Assembly: GCF_028330965.1 (NCBI RefSeq)
Contig: NZ_JAQMUB010000032.1
Span: 163,014 to 227,013, forward strand
Reading direction: 5' to 3'
Source of the DNA: Oscillatoria sp. CS-180
GTDB taxonomy: Bacteria > Cyanobacteriota > Cyanobacteriia > Phormidesmidales > Phormidesmidaceae
DNA: 64,000 nucleotides
In this document: in pieces, positions 56,330-64,000 of the stretch
Position numbering within the stretch: the stretch's first letter is position 1
How the letters are laid out: every line of letters begins with the position of its first letter
The notes under the pieces: generated by a model
The model's input: the letters and a program-made list of their open reading frames with translations, nothing else
Database searches by the model: none
Told to the model about the DNA's origin: nothing
Position numbers and translations under genes: made by a program

Positions 56330-57883
56330 CTAGTCTTCCAGATATCCCAAATCCTGTAAACGCTGCTGCACTTCAGGATCGTCGTAGCCTGGAGCGCGGC
56401 GAGTACTCACAAGGGTTCCATAGCCGTTAATTTCTCCAGCGAAAGATTGCAGGCACTCCTGTAAGACCTCAACGTTCTCTGGCAAGATGGCGCTGATGTT
56501 GAGGGTTTCTTGGGGATCTTCGTGAACGTCATAGAGTTCGATGGACTGATTGCCAGTTTCAATCAGTTTATGAGTTCCCATCCAAACTGCTCGACGCGGT
56601 TGATCGCAGGCGCGATCGCGCACCAAATCAGGTTGTCGTCTCTGCATGAGGTTGACCACATTTTGCGGTGGAATCGCTTCGGCAAAAACGTGATCCGTTT
56701 TATAAGTACCTTGCTTTTGTGGCAGTAGGGTTAAGGATTTCTCTGCATCAGTGGCAAGTCCTGTCACATCAAGGACGGTTTGGAAGAGACGGCGCGTAGA
56801 AACCACAGGCTCAATCACAGCTGCATCGGCAGCAGTTTGTCCGGGTTGCCGAATGATGAGTGGCACCCGAACTAACTCGTTATAGATAGAGAGGCTGTGA
56901 CCCATAAGCTGCTTTTCACCCAAATGTTCACCGTGGTCGGCACAGATGATAACTAGGGTGTTATCAAGACAGCCAGCTGTTTCTAAGGTTTTGAAAAAGT
57001 TGCCAAGCTGGGCATCCTGGTATGCGACTTCAGCATCATACATACCATCTAAGGTTTTCTTCTGGTCGTCGTTGAGGTCCCCAGTCAGGGGTGCTAGCCA
57101 ACCATAGACGTCATTGTTAAAGCGCTGGAGAAAACTGCGAGCGTCGCGATCTCGCAATACGTGGGGCGCATACTTTTCAACGTACTCCCGAGGCGGATGG
57201 TAGGGCATGTGAGTGCCCATCAGGTTGACAAAGGCAAAGATAGGCTGGTCGGGAGCAGTGTTGGAGCGATCGCGCAGCAGTCTTGCTGTATCTTCCAAGG
57301 ATTTGGCAGTGTTGCCCTTGAAACTAAGCGCGGTTTGCCAAAGTGGGACCATCAGTGGCGTAAAAGACAGGGCCAGTAACCAGTCAGAGCGAGCAAAGGC
57401 ATCTTGAATTTTGGTCATCACGCCGGAAACTTGTCGCTTAAACCATTGGCGATAGCGTCCAATAAGGCCTGAAGATACGCCTGCCTGGTTGGGACGAGAG
57501 GTCAGTAGACCACTGTAATTAAGAAAGCTTTGAAAACCGCGCCGCAAGCCGTTGTTGACGACACCGACGAGGGGATTATTGCAGAAACCAGCAGTAAAAT
57601 AGCCGCTATCTTGCAGCCGTTCCGCCAGCGTTTGCACATCATCTGGCATGACCGAGTAAGACTGAGTCATGGTGTGCTCAGAGGGATACACCCCGGTGAA
57701 CATGGAGGCGTGGGAAGGTACCGTCCACTGAGCCGGAGCGATCGCCATATTGAAGCGGGTGGCGTTGGCTGCGAAAGCGTCAATGTTAGGAGTGGTGTCA
57801 TGGGGATAGCCATAGCAAGAAAGGCGATCAACTCGCTGCGTGTCCAGGACTATAAAGAGAACATCGGGACGCTGGCTAGACAT
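56330..57883 (-). CDS. Sulfatase-superfamily hydrolase with Thr at the nucleophile position
   Basis: About 517 residues from the ATG at 57883; a TTG five codons upstream is in frame. It has the alkaline-phosphatase/sulfatase fold: metal Asp in LFIVLDTQRVDRLSCYGY, and DHGEHLGE near residue 325. At the position of the formylglycine Cys/Ser it has Thr (TVPSHASMFTG), as in phosphoethanolamine/phosphoglycerol transferases and some uncharacterised sulfatases. So a classical formylglycine sulfatase is unlikely. No signal peptide is seen. Substrate unknown; it may act on a cell-surface or lipid phosphate or sulfate ester. Confidence 0.85.
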   Translation of the reverse strand: MSSQRPDVLFIVLDTQRVDRLSCYGYPHDTTPNIDAFAANATRFNMAIAPAQWTVPSHASMFTGVYPSEHTMTQSYSVMPDDVQTLAERLQDSGYFTAGFCNNPLVGVVNNGLRRGFQSFLNYSGLLTSRPNQAGVSSGLIGRYRQWFKRQVSGVMTKIQDAFARSDWLLALSFTPLMVPLWQTALSFKGNTAKSLEDTARLLRDRSNTAPDQPIFAFVNLMGTHMPYHPPREYVEKYAPHVLRDRDARSFLQRFNNDVYGWLAPLTGDLNDDQKKTLDGMYDAEVAYQDAQLGNFFKTLETAGCLDNTLVIICADHGEHLGEKQLMGHSLSIYNELVRVPLIIRQPGQTAADAAVIEPVVSTRRLFQTVLDVTGLATDAEKSLTLLPQKQGTYKTDHVFAEAIPPQNVVNLMQRRQPDLVRDRACDQPRRAVWMGTHKLIETGNQSIELYDVHEDPQETLNISAILPENVEVLQECLQSFAGEINGYGTLVSTRRAPGYDDPEVQQRLQDLGYLED

Positions 57884-58064
57884 GATAGTTATTCGCAATA
57901 AGGACTGAAGCCGAGTGGCACGGGGAAACCGCAGAACGGCATAAAGGACTTATTACACAATAACGGTCAGCGCCAAAATCGTTGTAGCTAAATGGGGATA
58001 TTCCTGGTTTGAAGAAAACTTTGGTATCTGGACTCTGATTCTCTTACTGTGGTGATGACAGCCA

Positions 58065-58352
58065 TCAGGACGCTGACGTATTGCTGAGAAAAGCCGCGAT
58101 CGCAGGAGCCAGTTCGCGAATCAGCGGTGCGAAGATGACAGCGGCTCCAGCCGTGATAATAATCGTACGAGTCAAGCTCAACTCATTGCGAGTAGATTCA
58201 AAAAAGCGGTTGTCCCAGCGCTTAACTTCATCCTTCAAATCCTGCTCAAGCTGATCAAGACGTCCGTTAGTTGCTTGAACTTCTTGCGTGAGCGTATCGA
58301 GCTGCTCTAAAACACGCTGTTGAAAATTGCGATTATCGTCAGATACTGTCAT
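58065..58352 (-). CDS. Small coiled-coil membrane protein
   Basis: A 95-residue protein: a coiled-coil of about 50 residues with heptads (LEQLDTLTQEVQATNGRLDQ), then one C-terminal membrane helix (TIIITAGAAVIFAPLI) with a short tail. Tail-anchored topology. Function unknown. It is isolated between the sulfatase-like gene and a divergent glycosyltransferase. Confidence 0.65.
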   Translation of the reverse strand: MTVSDDNRNFQQRVLEQLDTLTQEVQATNGRLDQLEQDLKDEVKRWDNRFFESTRNELSLTRTIIITAGAAVIFAPLIRELAPAIAAFLSNTSAS

Positions 58353-58515
58353 GAACTTCAGCTGTAGCAGCTACCGCTCTTCAAAAGTAACACCCTATTT
58401 TTTCTGAGGAACACCGTGTCTTTTGGTATGCCTTATTAGCGAATAGGGAACTCTCGCATTAGAGAAGATATTTCTTCCAGACTGTTTTACTGTGCTTGGT
58501 ATCTTCACCATTGAT

Positions 58516-59556
58516 ATGGCTTCATCTGCACCAACGTTCAATCTGACGGACGATGTGATGACCCCACCACAGGTTTCTGTCATCATTCCGATTTACAACG
58601 GTGTAGGCGATTTACCGGGGTTGGAGGCTTGTTTGCTGCACCAAACATTTGCCTCTAGTCAGGTTGAATATCTGCTAATCGATAACAACAGCACAGATGC
58701 GACTGCTAAACAGTTACAAGCGTTGTCAGCAAGAGCACAGCGTCAAGGCATCACTCTAATTCCTCTCTCAGAACCTCACATTCAAAGCTCCTACGCAGCT
58801 AGAAACCGAGGCATTGTGTCGGCTCAAGGCGAAATTCTTGTCTTTACAGATGCTGACTGTCGGCCTGAGCCGAGCTGGTTGGCTGCGATGGTGCAGCCGT
58901 TTGAGGATTTGAAGATCGGGTTAGTTGCTGGTGAAATCAAGGCACTGCCGGGAGATAGCCTGCTGGAGCGCTACGCTGATCGCAAAGAGATTCTCTCGCA
59001 AAAATTTACGATCGCCCATCCCTTTCATCCCTATGGGCAGACGGCAAATCTAGCGGTACGACGGACTGCACTTGAGAAGTCCGGCCTCTTTCGACCTTAT
59101 CTGACAACCGGGGGAGACGCCGATCTCTGCTGGCGTATTCAGATGAGTGGCAATTGGCAATTTTACTTTGCTGAGGCAGCGGTTGTGCGTCATCGCCACC
59201 GGTCTACTTTGCGGGAATTGAAGGGTCAGTGGCAGCGTTACGGACGATCTAATGCCTATCTACATGAGCTGCATGGTGTTTCGCTACAGCCCTATTTGAG
59301 CCGTCAGCAATGGTCTCGACGGATAGCTCGATGGCTAGTGAAAGAGGTGCCGAGTGTGCTCGTGCGATCGCTGACCAGGCAAGCGACGTTTCTTGATGCT
59401 GCAATGACTCCGCTAGATTTATTTTGTGGGCGATCGCGAGAAGTTGGACAGCGTCATGCCAAGCTGGAACTCGACGCTTATCAGGTAGAATGGTTTGATA
59501 CCCCGTGCTCTGATGAAGTTTCGGAAGCTCTGAATATCAAAACCGACTCTGCTTGA
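58516..59556 (+). CDS. Family 2 glycosyltransferase
   Basis: About 346 residues from the ATG at 58516; a GTG at 58492 is an in-frame alternative. GT2 features: VSVIIPIYNGVGDL, LLIDNNSTDAT, the DxD-type VFTDADCRPEPSWL and the acceptor-side GGDADLCWRIQ. No membrane segment. Likely surface polysaccharide or glycolipid synthesis; donor and acceptor are unknown. No partner glycosylation genes are adjacent, and it is not close in sequence to the other GT2 gene at 32.5 kb. Confidence 0.85.
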   Translation: MASSAPTFNLTDDVMTPPQVSVIIPIYNGVGDLPGLEACLLHQTFASSQVEYLLIDNNSTDATAKQLQALSARAQRQGITLIPLSEPHIQSSYAARNRGIVSAQGEILVFTDADCRPEPSWLAAMVQPFEDLKIGLVAGEIKALPGDSLLERYADRKEILSQKFTIAHPFHPYGQTANLAVRRTALEKSGLFRPYLTTGGDADLCWRIQMSGNWQFYFAEAAVVRHRHRSTLRELKGQWQRYGRSNAYLHELHGVSLQPYLSRQQWSRRIARWLVKEVPSVLVRSLTRQATFLDAAMTPLDLFCGRSREVGQRHAKLELDAYQVEWFDTPCSDEVSEALNIKTDSA

Positions 59557-59761
59557 GAATTTAGAGAGTTGCGCTCCCCGGCCAAACAGGTAAAACTATA
59601 AAACCATTAGCGCTGAGGTTATACCTCAAGCGATGTTTGGGTGTTGCTGAAGCAGTTTGCCTCGAATTTGAGGTTGTTTTCGAATGGCATTCTCAGATGC
59701 AAAACAGGATGACAGTCGAGTCATAGGACTTTCAATCTTAATTTTCTAGGAGAGCAAACCC

Positions 59762-61198
59762 TTGCGGAAACTGCCGCCTCTACCTTTTTCGGTCAAACTG
59801 GCCTATGGCACAGGAGAACTTGCAGCGGCTGTTCCCTCTAGCTTGTCAGCGTTTTTCGTACTGTACTTTTTTACAACTGTAGCGGGATTAAATCCTATCC
59901 TGGCAGGCGGAGTGTTAATGTTTGGCCGTCTTTGGGACGCCATCAACGATCCGCTAGTGGGCTGGCTGAGCGATCATACCCGGTCACCCCTTGGTCGTCG
60001 CTTTCCTTGGATGTTAGGTGGAGCAATTCCCCTATCGATTTGCTTTGTCCTCTTGTGGACAGTGCCTCCGGTAGAGACCCAGTGGGGTCTCTTCATGTAC
60101 TACGCAACGCTGTCTCTGTTTGCCTTTGCATCACTGACCGCAGTACAGCTTCCTTACACCACCCTCGCGGCTGAACTGTCTGACAATTACGACGAACGAA
60201 CTGCGCTGATTGCTATGAAGTCGGCTTTCAGTATCGGTGGCAGTATTTTAGGGCTAGTCATGGCCCAAATTGTGTTTGAACGGGTGTCTGATCCTAAAGC
60301 ACAATTTCACCTGCTAGGTCGATTGTCGGCTAGCTTGGCCGTCTTCATGATCGTGATTTGCGTTGTAGGGACCTACCGCCGCTATTGGCAAGTTAAGGCT
60401 AATCGTCCTCAACTCAACACTCAGACTAACTCTAATTCCCTGATCAAAGAAATTCGCAGTGTTTTTCGAAACTCGGCTTTTCGGAAAATCTTGGGGCTAT
60501 ATCTCTGTGGCTGGATTGGTATTCAATTAACAGCAGCGATGTTGCCCTATTTTGTGAATACCTGGATGGGTTTACCCGAGAGCCATTTTGCCCGAATGGC
60601 GCTGACGGTTCAGGGGACGGCGATCGCGATGGTCATTGTCTGGGAACGAGTTGCCAAGTTCAGCGACAAGCGGACGGTGTTTCTGCTAGGTGCACCGCTG
60701 GCGATCTGTGCTCTAACGGCCTTAATTACCATTCAGCCTGGAGAGGTCACCATGATGTACCTTCTAGGGGTCTTGGCTGGGGTTGGTGTCGCCACTATGT
60801 ACATGGTGCCTTTTTCCATGCTGCCTGATGTTGTTGATTTGGATGAACTGCAAACTGGTTTAAGACGAGAAGGTCTGTATTTCAGCGCAGTTGTCTTTCT
60901 GCAAAAACTAGGAGTTGCGATCGCTCTATTTGCTTCCGGTACGATGCTGCACTTCACCGGATTCACTGCCGACGCTGCCTCGCAACCTACTCAGACCCTC
61001 TGGGCGATTCGTCTACTCATTGGTCCACTGCCCGCTGTGCTGCTGGCGCTTAGCGTCTGGTTCGCCTATCGATATCCCATCAATCGGCAACGTCATCAGA
61101 GGATTCTAATTGCTTTACAGGATAAGCGAGACCATAAGTTAGCAGCCAATGCAGCTGAGTCTTCCCAATCAGGCTTCTCTTCGTTGCGCGACTCTTAA
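59762..61198 (+). CDS. GPH-family sugar:cation symporter (MFS)
   Basis: A 478-residue, 12-helix transporter beginning at TTG, with AGGAG 9 bases upstream. The MelB/GPH signature is at the first cytoplasmic loop (WDAINDPLVGWLSDHTRSPL, then GRRFPWML). This family symports oligosaccharides or pentosides with Na+, Li+ or H+. The cation-site Asp motif DAINDP is intact. No sugar-metabolism gene adjoins it, so substrate is open. Confidence 0.88.
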   Translation: MRKLPPLPFSVKLAYGTGELAAAVPSSLSAFFVLYFFTTVAGLNPILAGGVLMFGRLWDAINDPLVGWLSDHTRSPLGRRFPWMLGGAIPLSICFVLLWTVPPVETQWGLFMYYATLSLFAFASLTAVQLPYTTLAAELSDNYDERTALIAMKSAFSIGGSILGLVMAQIVFERVSDPKAQFHLLGRLSASLAVFMIVICVVGTYRRYWQVKANRPQLNTQTNSNSLIKEIRSVFRNSAFRKILGLYLCGWIGIQLTAAMLPYFVNTWMGLPESHFARMALTVQGTAIAMVIVWERVAKFSDKRTVFLLGAPLAICALTALITIQPGEVTMMYLLGVLAGVGVATMYMVPFSMLPDVVDLDELQTGLRREGLYFSAVVFLQKLGVAIALFASGTMLHFTGFTADAASQPTQTLWAIRLLIGPLPAVLLALSVWFAYRYPINRQRHQRILIALQDKRDHKLAANAAESSQSGFSSLRDS

Positions 61199-61352
61199 TG
61201 CAAGACAGGCAACTCAAGCATTGCGTTCTAAAATTTGTAGAATATATTGCCGACCAAACAAAACAAGCAGAATCACTTTGGCGTTGAACTGAAGCCACGC
61301 CGAGTTCACTGGAGAAATTGGTTAGCCGTCTTTTTGATTGAGTATATTTACC

Positions 61353-62481
61353 ATGCTTGAGACTACAGACTTAAAGCGAGATCTTGAAAAGTTGACGCAG
61401 CGCCTGAGCAACGCTCAGGAGTATCTTTGACGTTGATGCAACGCAGGCAAAAATCAAAGATCTGGAGCAGCTGGCTGCTCAGCCCGAACTCTGGGATGAC
61501 CCAGAAAAAGCGCAGCAGATCCTGCAAGAGCTGAATGATCATAAAGCGCAGCTTGAACAACTGAAAACCTGGCAGTCTAATTTAGACGATGCAGAAGCCA
61601 TTTTGGAACTGTTAGAAGAGGATTCTGATGAGGCACTGTTGGTCGAAGCCCAGAGTACGCTTGCTGATATGGAGCAGGCTTTAGACCAATGGGAGTTGCA
61701 GCAGATGTTGTCTGGTCCTTATGACAAAACAGGGGCCGTGCTAACCATCAATGCTGGGGCAGGCGGCACCGATGCTCAGGATTGGGCTGAGATGTTGCTG
61801 CGGATGTATACCCGATGGGCGGAACGGCAGGGCTATAAAGTAGCGCTGGTCGAACTATCGGAAGGGGATGAGGCTGGCCTAAAGTCAGCGGCGCTGGAGA
61901 TTCAGGGACGATATGCGTTTGGCTATCTGAAAGCCGAGAAGGGAACCCATCGCCTAGTGAGAATTTCCCCTTTTAATGCGAATGGCAAACGGCAGACCAG
62001 TTTTGCCGGGGTCGAAGTGATGCCCATTCTTGACCAGTCCATTGAGATAGATATTCCCGACAAGGATCTAGAGATCAAAACCTCCCGATCAGGGGGAGCT
62101 GGGGGGCAGAACGTCAACAAGGTTGAGACGGCTGTGCGGGTGACGCACCTGCCGACAGGAATATCTGTGCGCTGTACGCAGGAGCGATCGCAGCTGCAAA
62201 ACCGAGAAAAAGCAATGGCGCTGCTGAAGGCAAAGCTGCTAATTATTGCTCAAGAGCAACAGGCTCAGGAAATTGCCGAAATTCGTGGTGATATGGTGGA
62301 AGCGGCTTGGGGAAACCAAATTCGTAACTACGTCTTTCACCCTTACCAGATGGTGAAAGATTTGAGGACCAGTGAAGAAACCACTGCGGTCAATGACGTG
62401 ATGGACGGAGACCTCGACCCGTTTATTCAGGCATACTTGCGGAAGGATACACAGACGGCGGTAACCGCCGATGCTATCTAG
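61353..62481 (+). CDS. prfB: Peptide chain release factor 2, programmed +1 frameshift
   Basis: RF2 terminates translation at UGA and UAA. Reading starts at ATG 61353 and meets TGA as codon 26 (61428-61430). A +1 slip at CTT (61425-61427) resumes at GAC 61429, giving 375 residues. The slip site CTT-TGA-C with AGGAG just upstream (61417-61421) is the same layout as in Escherichia coli prfB. RF2 identity: SPF recognition motif ([10 protein letters not shown]), GGQ motif ([10 protein letters not shown]) for peptidyl hydrolysis. The GTG/ATG-like codons further on would give only a truncated protein. Confidence 0.95.
61416..61431 (+). promoter_or_regulatory. prfB frameshift signal
   Basis: AGGAG (61417-61421), TAT, CTT (slip codon), TGA stop, C. 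When RF2 is scarce the ribosome pauses at TGA and shifts +1, making more RF2. The Shine-Dalgarno-like element sits at the conserved distance from the slip codon. Confidence 0.93.
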
Positions 62482-62500
62482 GATTTAGCTAACTATCTGA

Positions 62501-62527
62501 CTGGGCTGTGTTGTTGGTGCAGCCCAG
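62501..62527 (+). terminator. Hairpin after prfB
   Basis: CTGGGCTG (62501-62508), an 11-base loop, CAGCCCAG (62520-62527): a perfect GC-rich 8-bp stem 20 bases past the prfB stop. No U tract follows (GTTAACGAT), so it may stabilise the mRNA 3' end rather than terminate. Confidence 0.4.
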
Positions 62528-62735
62528 GTTAACGATATGATCAAGTGAAAATTTTTAAGTTGGAGGTTAGCCCGATCTCCATTAACCTTACCTATTCCAC
62601 TAATTGAGAAGAAATTTCAGAAAGCTTGCCAGCAAAAATCATCGCGCAGGATTCTTTGGGCTGCCAAATGCCAAAAGTCTTGACGACGATAACTTCTGTG
62701 CAAACGAAATAGATTCTTAACAAGCTGCGACTTTA

Positions 62736-62763
62736 TTGACAAACACTTGCAACAAGGTAGAAT
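62736..62763 (+). promoter_or_regulatory. Strong sigma-70-type promoter for a candidate small RNA
   Basis: Perfect TTGACA (62736-62741), 16-base spacer, TAGAAT (62758-62763). There is no gene on the plus strand downstream, only a hairpin terminator about 80 bases on. It is the best promoter match I saw in the window. Confidence 0.7.
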
Positions 62764-62769
62764 GGAATC

Positions 62770-62853
62770 AACTTGGAGGCTTACAAAGTTAAGTGTCCGT
62801 GTTCTCCTCTCAACGAATGCTAAGGTGCTCCCCCCCCGGGGGGCATCTTTTTT
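62770..62853 (+). ncRNA. Candidate small noncoding RNA
   Basis: A transcript of about 84 bases framed by a near-consensus promoter (62736-62763) and a rho-independent terminator (62824-62853). It contains AACTT...AAGTT that could form a 5' stem with GGAGG in its loop, and a pyrimidine run TTCTCCTCTC at about 62802-62811. That run could pair with Shine-Dalgarno sites of target mRNAs. There is no open frame with a ribosome site. Cyanobacterial Yfr1 also carries a CUCCUC-containing core, but its ACUCCUCACAC motif is not matched fully, so I leave the family open. Confidence 0.6.
62824..62853 (+). terminator. Rho-independent terminator of the candidate small RNA
   Basis: A 9-bp stem (62824-62832 with 62839-62847, two G-U pairs) including GGTGC/GCATC ends and a C/G-rich middle, loop of six bases, then TTTTTT at 62848-62853. 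The left arm runs through eight consecutive C residues. Confidence 0.85.
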
Positions 62854-62912
62854 GTTGGTTGTCGTAGTAGAAAAGAAGCTATTGTTCTAAAAATTGGCCA
62901 CTTTTCTACGGG

Positions 62913-63830
62913 TTAAGCTTTTGTCGTCAGGGACATTCGGTGTCCGTTGGCAAAACCTGCGATCGCAGTAACAAGCGCGATCGCGCCTCCCAACAGTCCC
63001 AAAAATGCAAACAGGTATAGCCGGCCATAGGCATATCCGACTGCCAAATGACAACTGTCTAACAAAGACTCAGACGCATAAACCCCCAATCCAGTAATCA
63101 TCCAAAACAGCGGCACGCCGAGGGGAATCAGTAATAAGAAGGCAAGTACCAGCCAACCCTGGGACCACTGTTTCTGCTTAGAAAGGCGACCTACCCAACG
63201 ATAGCTACGCCAAACGATCAAGATTGATATGCCAAAGCTGCCTAAAACCAAAATCCACCGCAAGAATTTCACGTAAGCAGGCAGGGTTAGGTAGGACGAA
63301 AGCATGATGCTGTCACTGGGTAATCCGTTGAAAGTTTGACGCCAGTGATTCTTGCCTACTTTGGGAATGTCGGGCACAAAATTTGCTTTCCACCCCGGAG
63401 GCGTAAAGATGTCCACTGTAAGGGTGCCAAAAGAATGCCATTGCCGCGCCGGAGCCAACCAGTAGTTCAACGTGTGGATGCGATAGATGTTTTGATCATC
63501 GCTATCCGGCAGTGTGGCGTATTGAACCGAGATTGAATGCTCTCCCTGACTGAGTGGCAGCGTAAACTTCAGGCCGTTTGTTTCTGAGGGTGAGAATGCA
63601 GGTGTTGCCCAGTCCTCTGGGATGGGAACCGCATCTATGGCAACTGCTGTAATCGCGGATTCACCGTTCAGTTGGACCTGACCGGCTTCCAGGTTAGGGG
63701 CTACAAAGAGTAGATCGACAGTCGTATCTGGACCAGGGTTACTAACTTGGTAGGTTGCCTGAACGTCAGCCAGCTCGTTGTCAGCAAGTGGACGTAAGTC
63801 AAACACCAAATCTTCATGCAGAATGTCCAA
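62913..63830 (-). CDS. Membrane protein with extracellular beta domain, probably N-terminally truncated
   Basis: A 305-residue frame starting at TTG 63830 without a ribosome site. Residues about 1-185 look like an exported beta-sandwich (VQATYQVSNPGPDTTVDLLF; LKFTLPLSQGEHSISVQYAT). Three to four membrane helices follow (about 190-295). A membrane protein of this shape needs a signal peptide, but none is encoded: the frame is open only 11 codons beyond the TTG to a TAA. So the 5' end is probably lost or frameshifted, and it may be a pseudogene. Function unknown. Confidence 0.55.
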   Translation of the reverse strand: MDILHEDLVFDLRPLADNELADVQATYQVSNPGPDTTVDLLFVAPNLEAGQVQLNGESAITAVAIDAVPIPEDWATPAFSPSETNGLKFTLPLSQGEHSISVQYATLPDSDDQNIYRIHTLNYWLAPARQWHSFGTLTVDIFTPPGWKANFVPDIPKVGKNHWRQTFNGLPSDSIMLSSYLTLPAYVKFLRWILVLGSFGISILIVWRSYRWVGRLSKQKQWSQGWLVLAFLLLIPLGVPLFWMITGLGVYASESLLDSCHLAVGYAYGRLYLFAFLGLLGGAIALVTAIAGFANGHRMSLTTKA

Positions 63831-64000
63831 CGTCGAAACGTCTGTCCAAGGTTCGCTGGCTTAGTGGTGCAGAAAACTTTTAGGTGTCTCACGCTGAGAA
63901 TCTGAGCACTTTGGAGAACTCAATCCGCGTGTCTAAAGTCTCTCGTTTGCGCTTCGAGGCACAGGCGGGAGGCGGATGGGCTTGAGGCAACCGTTTGAGC

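Noticed and set aside
1..64000. tRNA genes, CRISPR arrays, IS elements, prophage
   Set aside because: Scanned intergenic regions for T-arm sequences, regular repeats, transposase and integrase motifs and found none.

Overview
This window is chromosomal DNA of a cyanobacterium. The palindrome GCGATCGC (HIP1) recurs throughout, for example at 2170-2177 and 2893-2900. Several genes are cyanobacterial hallmarks: a ClpR/ClpP cluster, a cyAbrB regulator, NdhD, SigF, a carboxysome-type shell (BMC) protein, MenB for phylloquinone, and a valyl-tRNA synthetase carrying the membrane-anchoring CAAD domain. The ribosomal-protein order (L3-L4-L23-L2-S19-L22-S3-L16-L29-S17-L14-L24-L5-S8-L6-L18-S5-L15-SecY-Adk-IF1, without S10, S14 or L30) is also cyanobacterial. 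I cannot fix the genus. I found no tRNA, rRNA, CRISPR array, intact insertion sequence or prophage.

Layout. 1-5.4 kb: a TSUP permease, an HD-domain protein, a J-domain/TPR protein, and a minus-strand clpR-clpR-like-clpP cluster in which only the last gene keeps the catalytic triad. 5.5-8.9 kb: a compact plus-strand run of a von Willebrand A protein, an Ala/Glu-type dipeptide epimerase and a DUF1611 (DgcN-like) protein. 8.9-20.1 kb: the long minus-strand ribosomal-protein/secY/adk/infA operon, which stops after infA without rpmJ, rpsM, rpsK or rpoA. 20.7-31.9 kb: an M23 peptidase with a DUF4168 protein, queF, a large RluA-family pseudouridine synthase, moaA, cbiD, guaA and valS. valS has a leader with mutually exclusive hairpins.

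32-41 kb: a gene-poor stretch, a glycosyltransferase, a GntR-type regulator, a lone BMC shell protein with a promoter and tandem repeats, a dienelactone hydrolase, sigF with a membrane protein, pyrR, cbiB overlapped by an Rrf2 regulator, and cyAbrB. 41-53 kb: a 520-residue membrane protein of unknown function, phosphoglucomutase, ndhD, a hybrid histidine kinase, a start-less gene remnant, a SPOR-domain membrane protein and a DciA-type helicase loader with a zinc-ribbon-like tail. 53-64 kb: a Cys-rich small protein, menB, exonuclease III, a sulfatase-superfamily enzyme, a second glycosyltransferase, a GPH-type sugar transporter, prfB read through a programmed +1 frameshift, a strong candidate small RNA at about 62.77-62.85 kb, and a membrane protein that looks truncated at its N terminus.

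Most of the window is housekeeping: translation, protein export, protein turnover, nucleotide, cobalamin, molybdopterin and quinone synthesis. The parts most worth a second look are the double-ClpR cluster, the vWA/epimerase/DUF1611 run, the BMC/GntR/hydrolase neighbourhood, the valS leader and the candidate small RNA.
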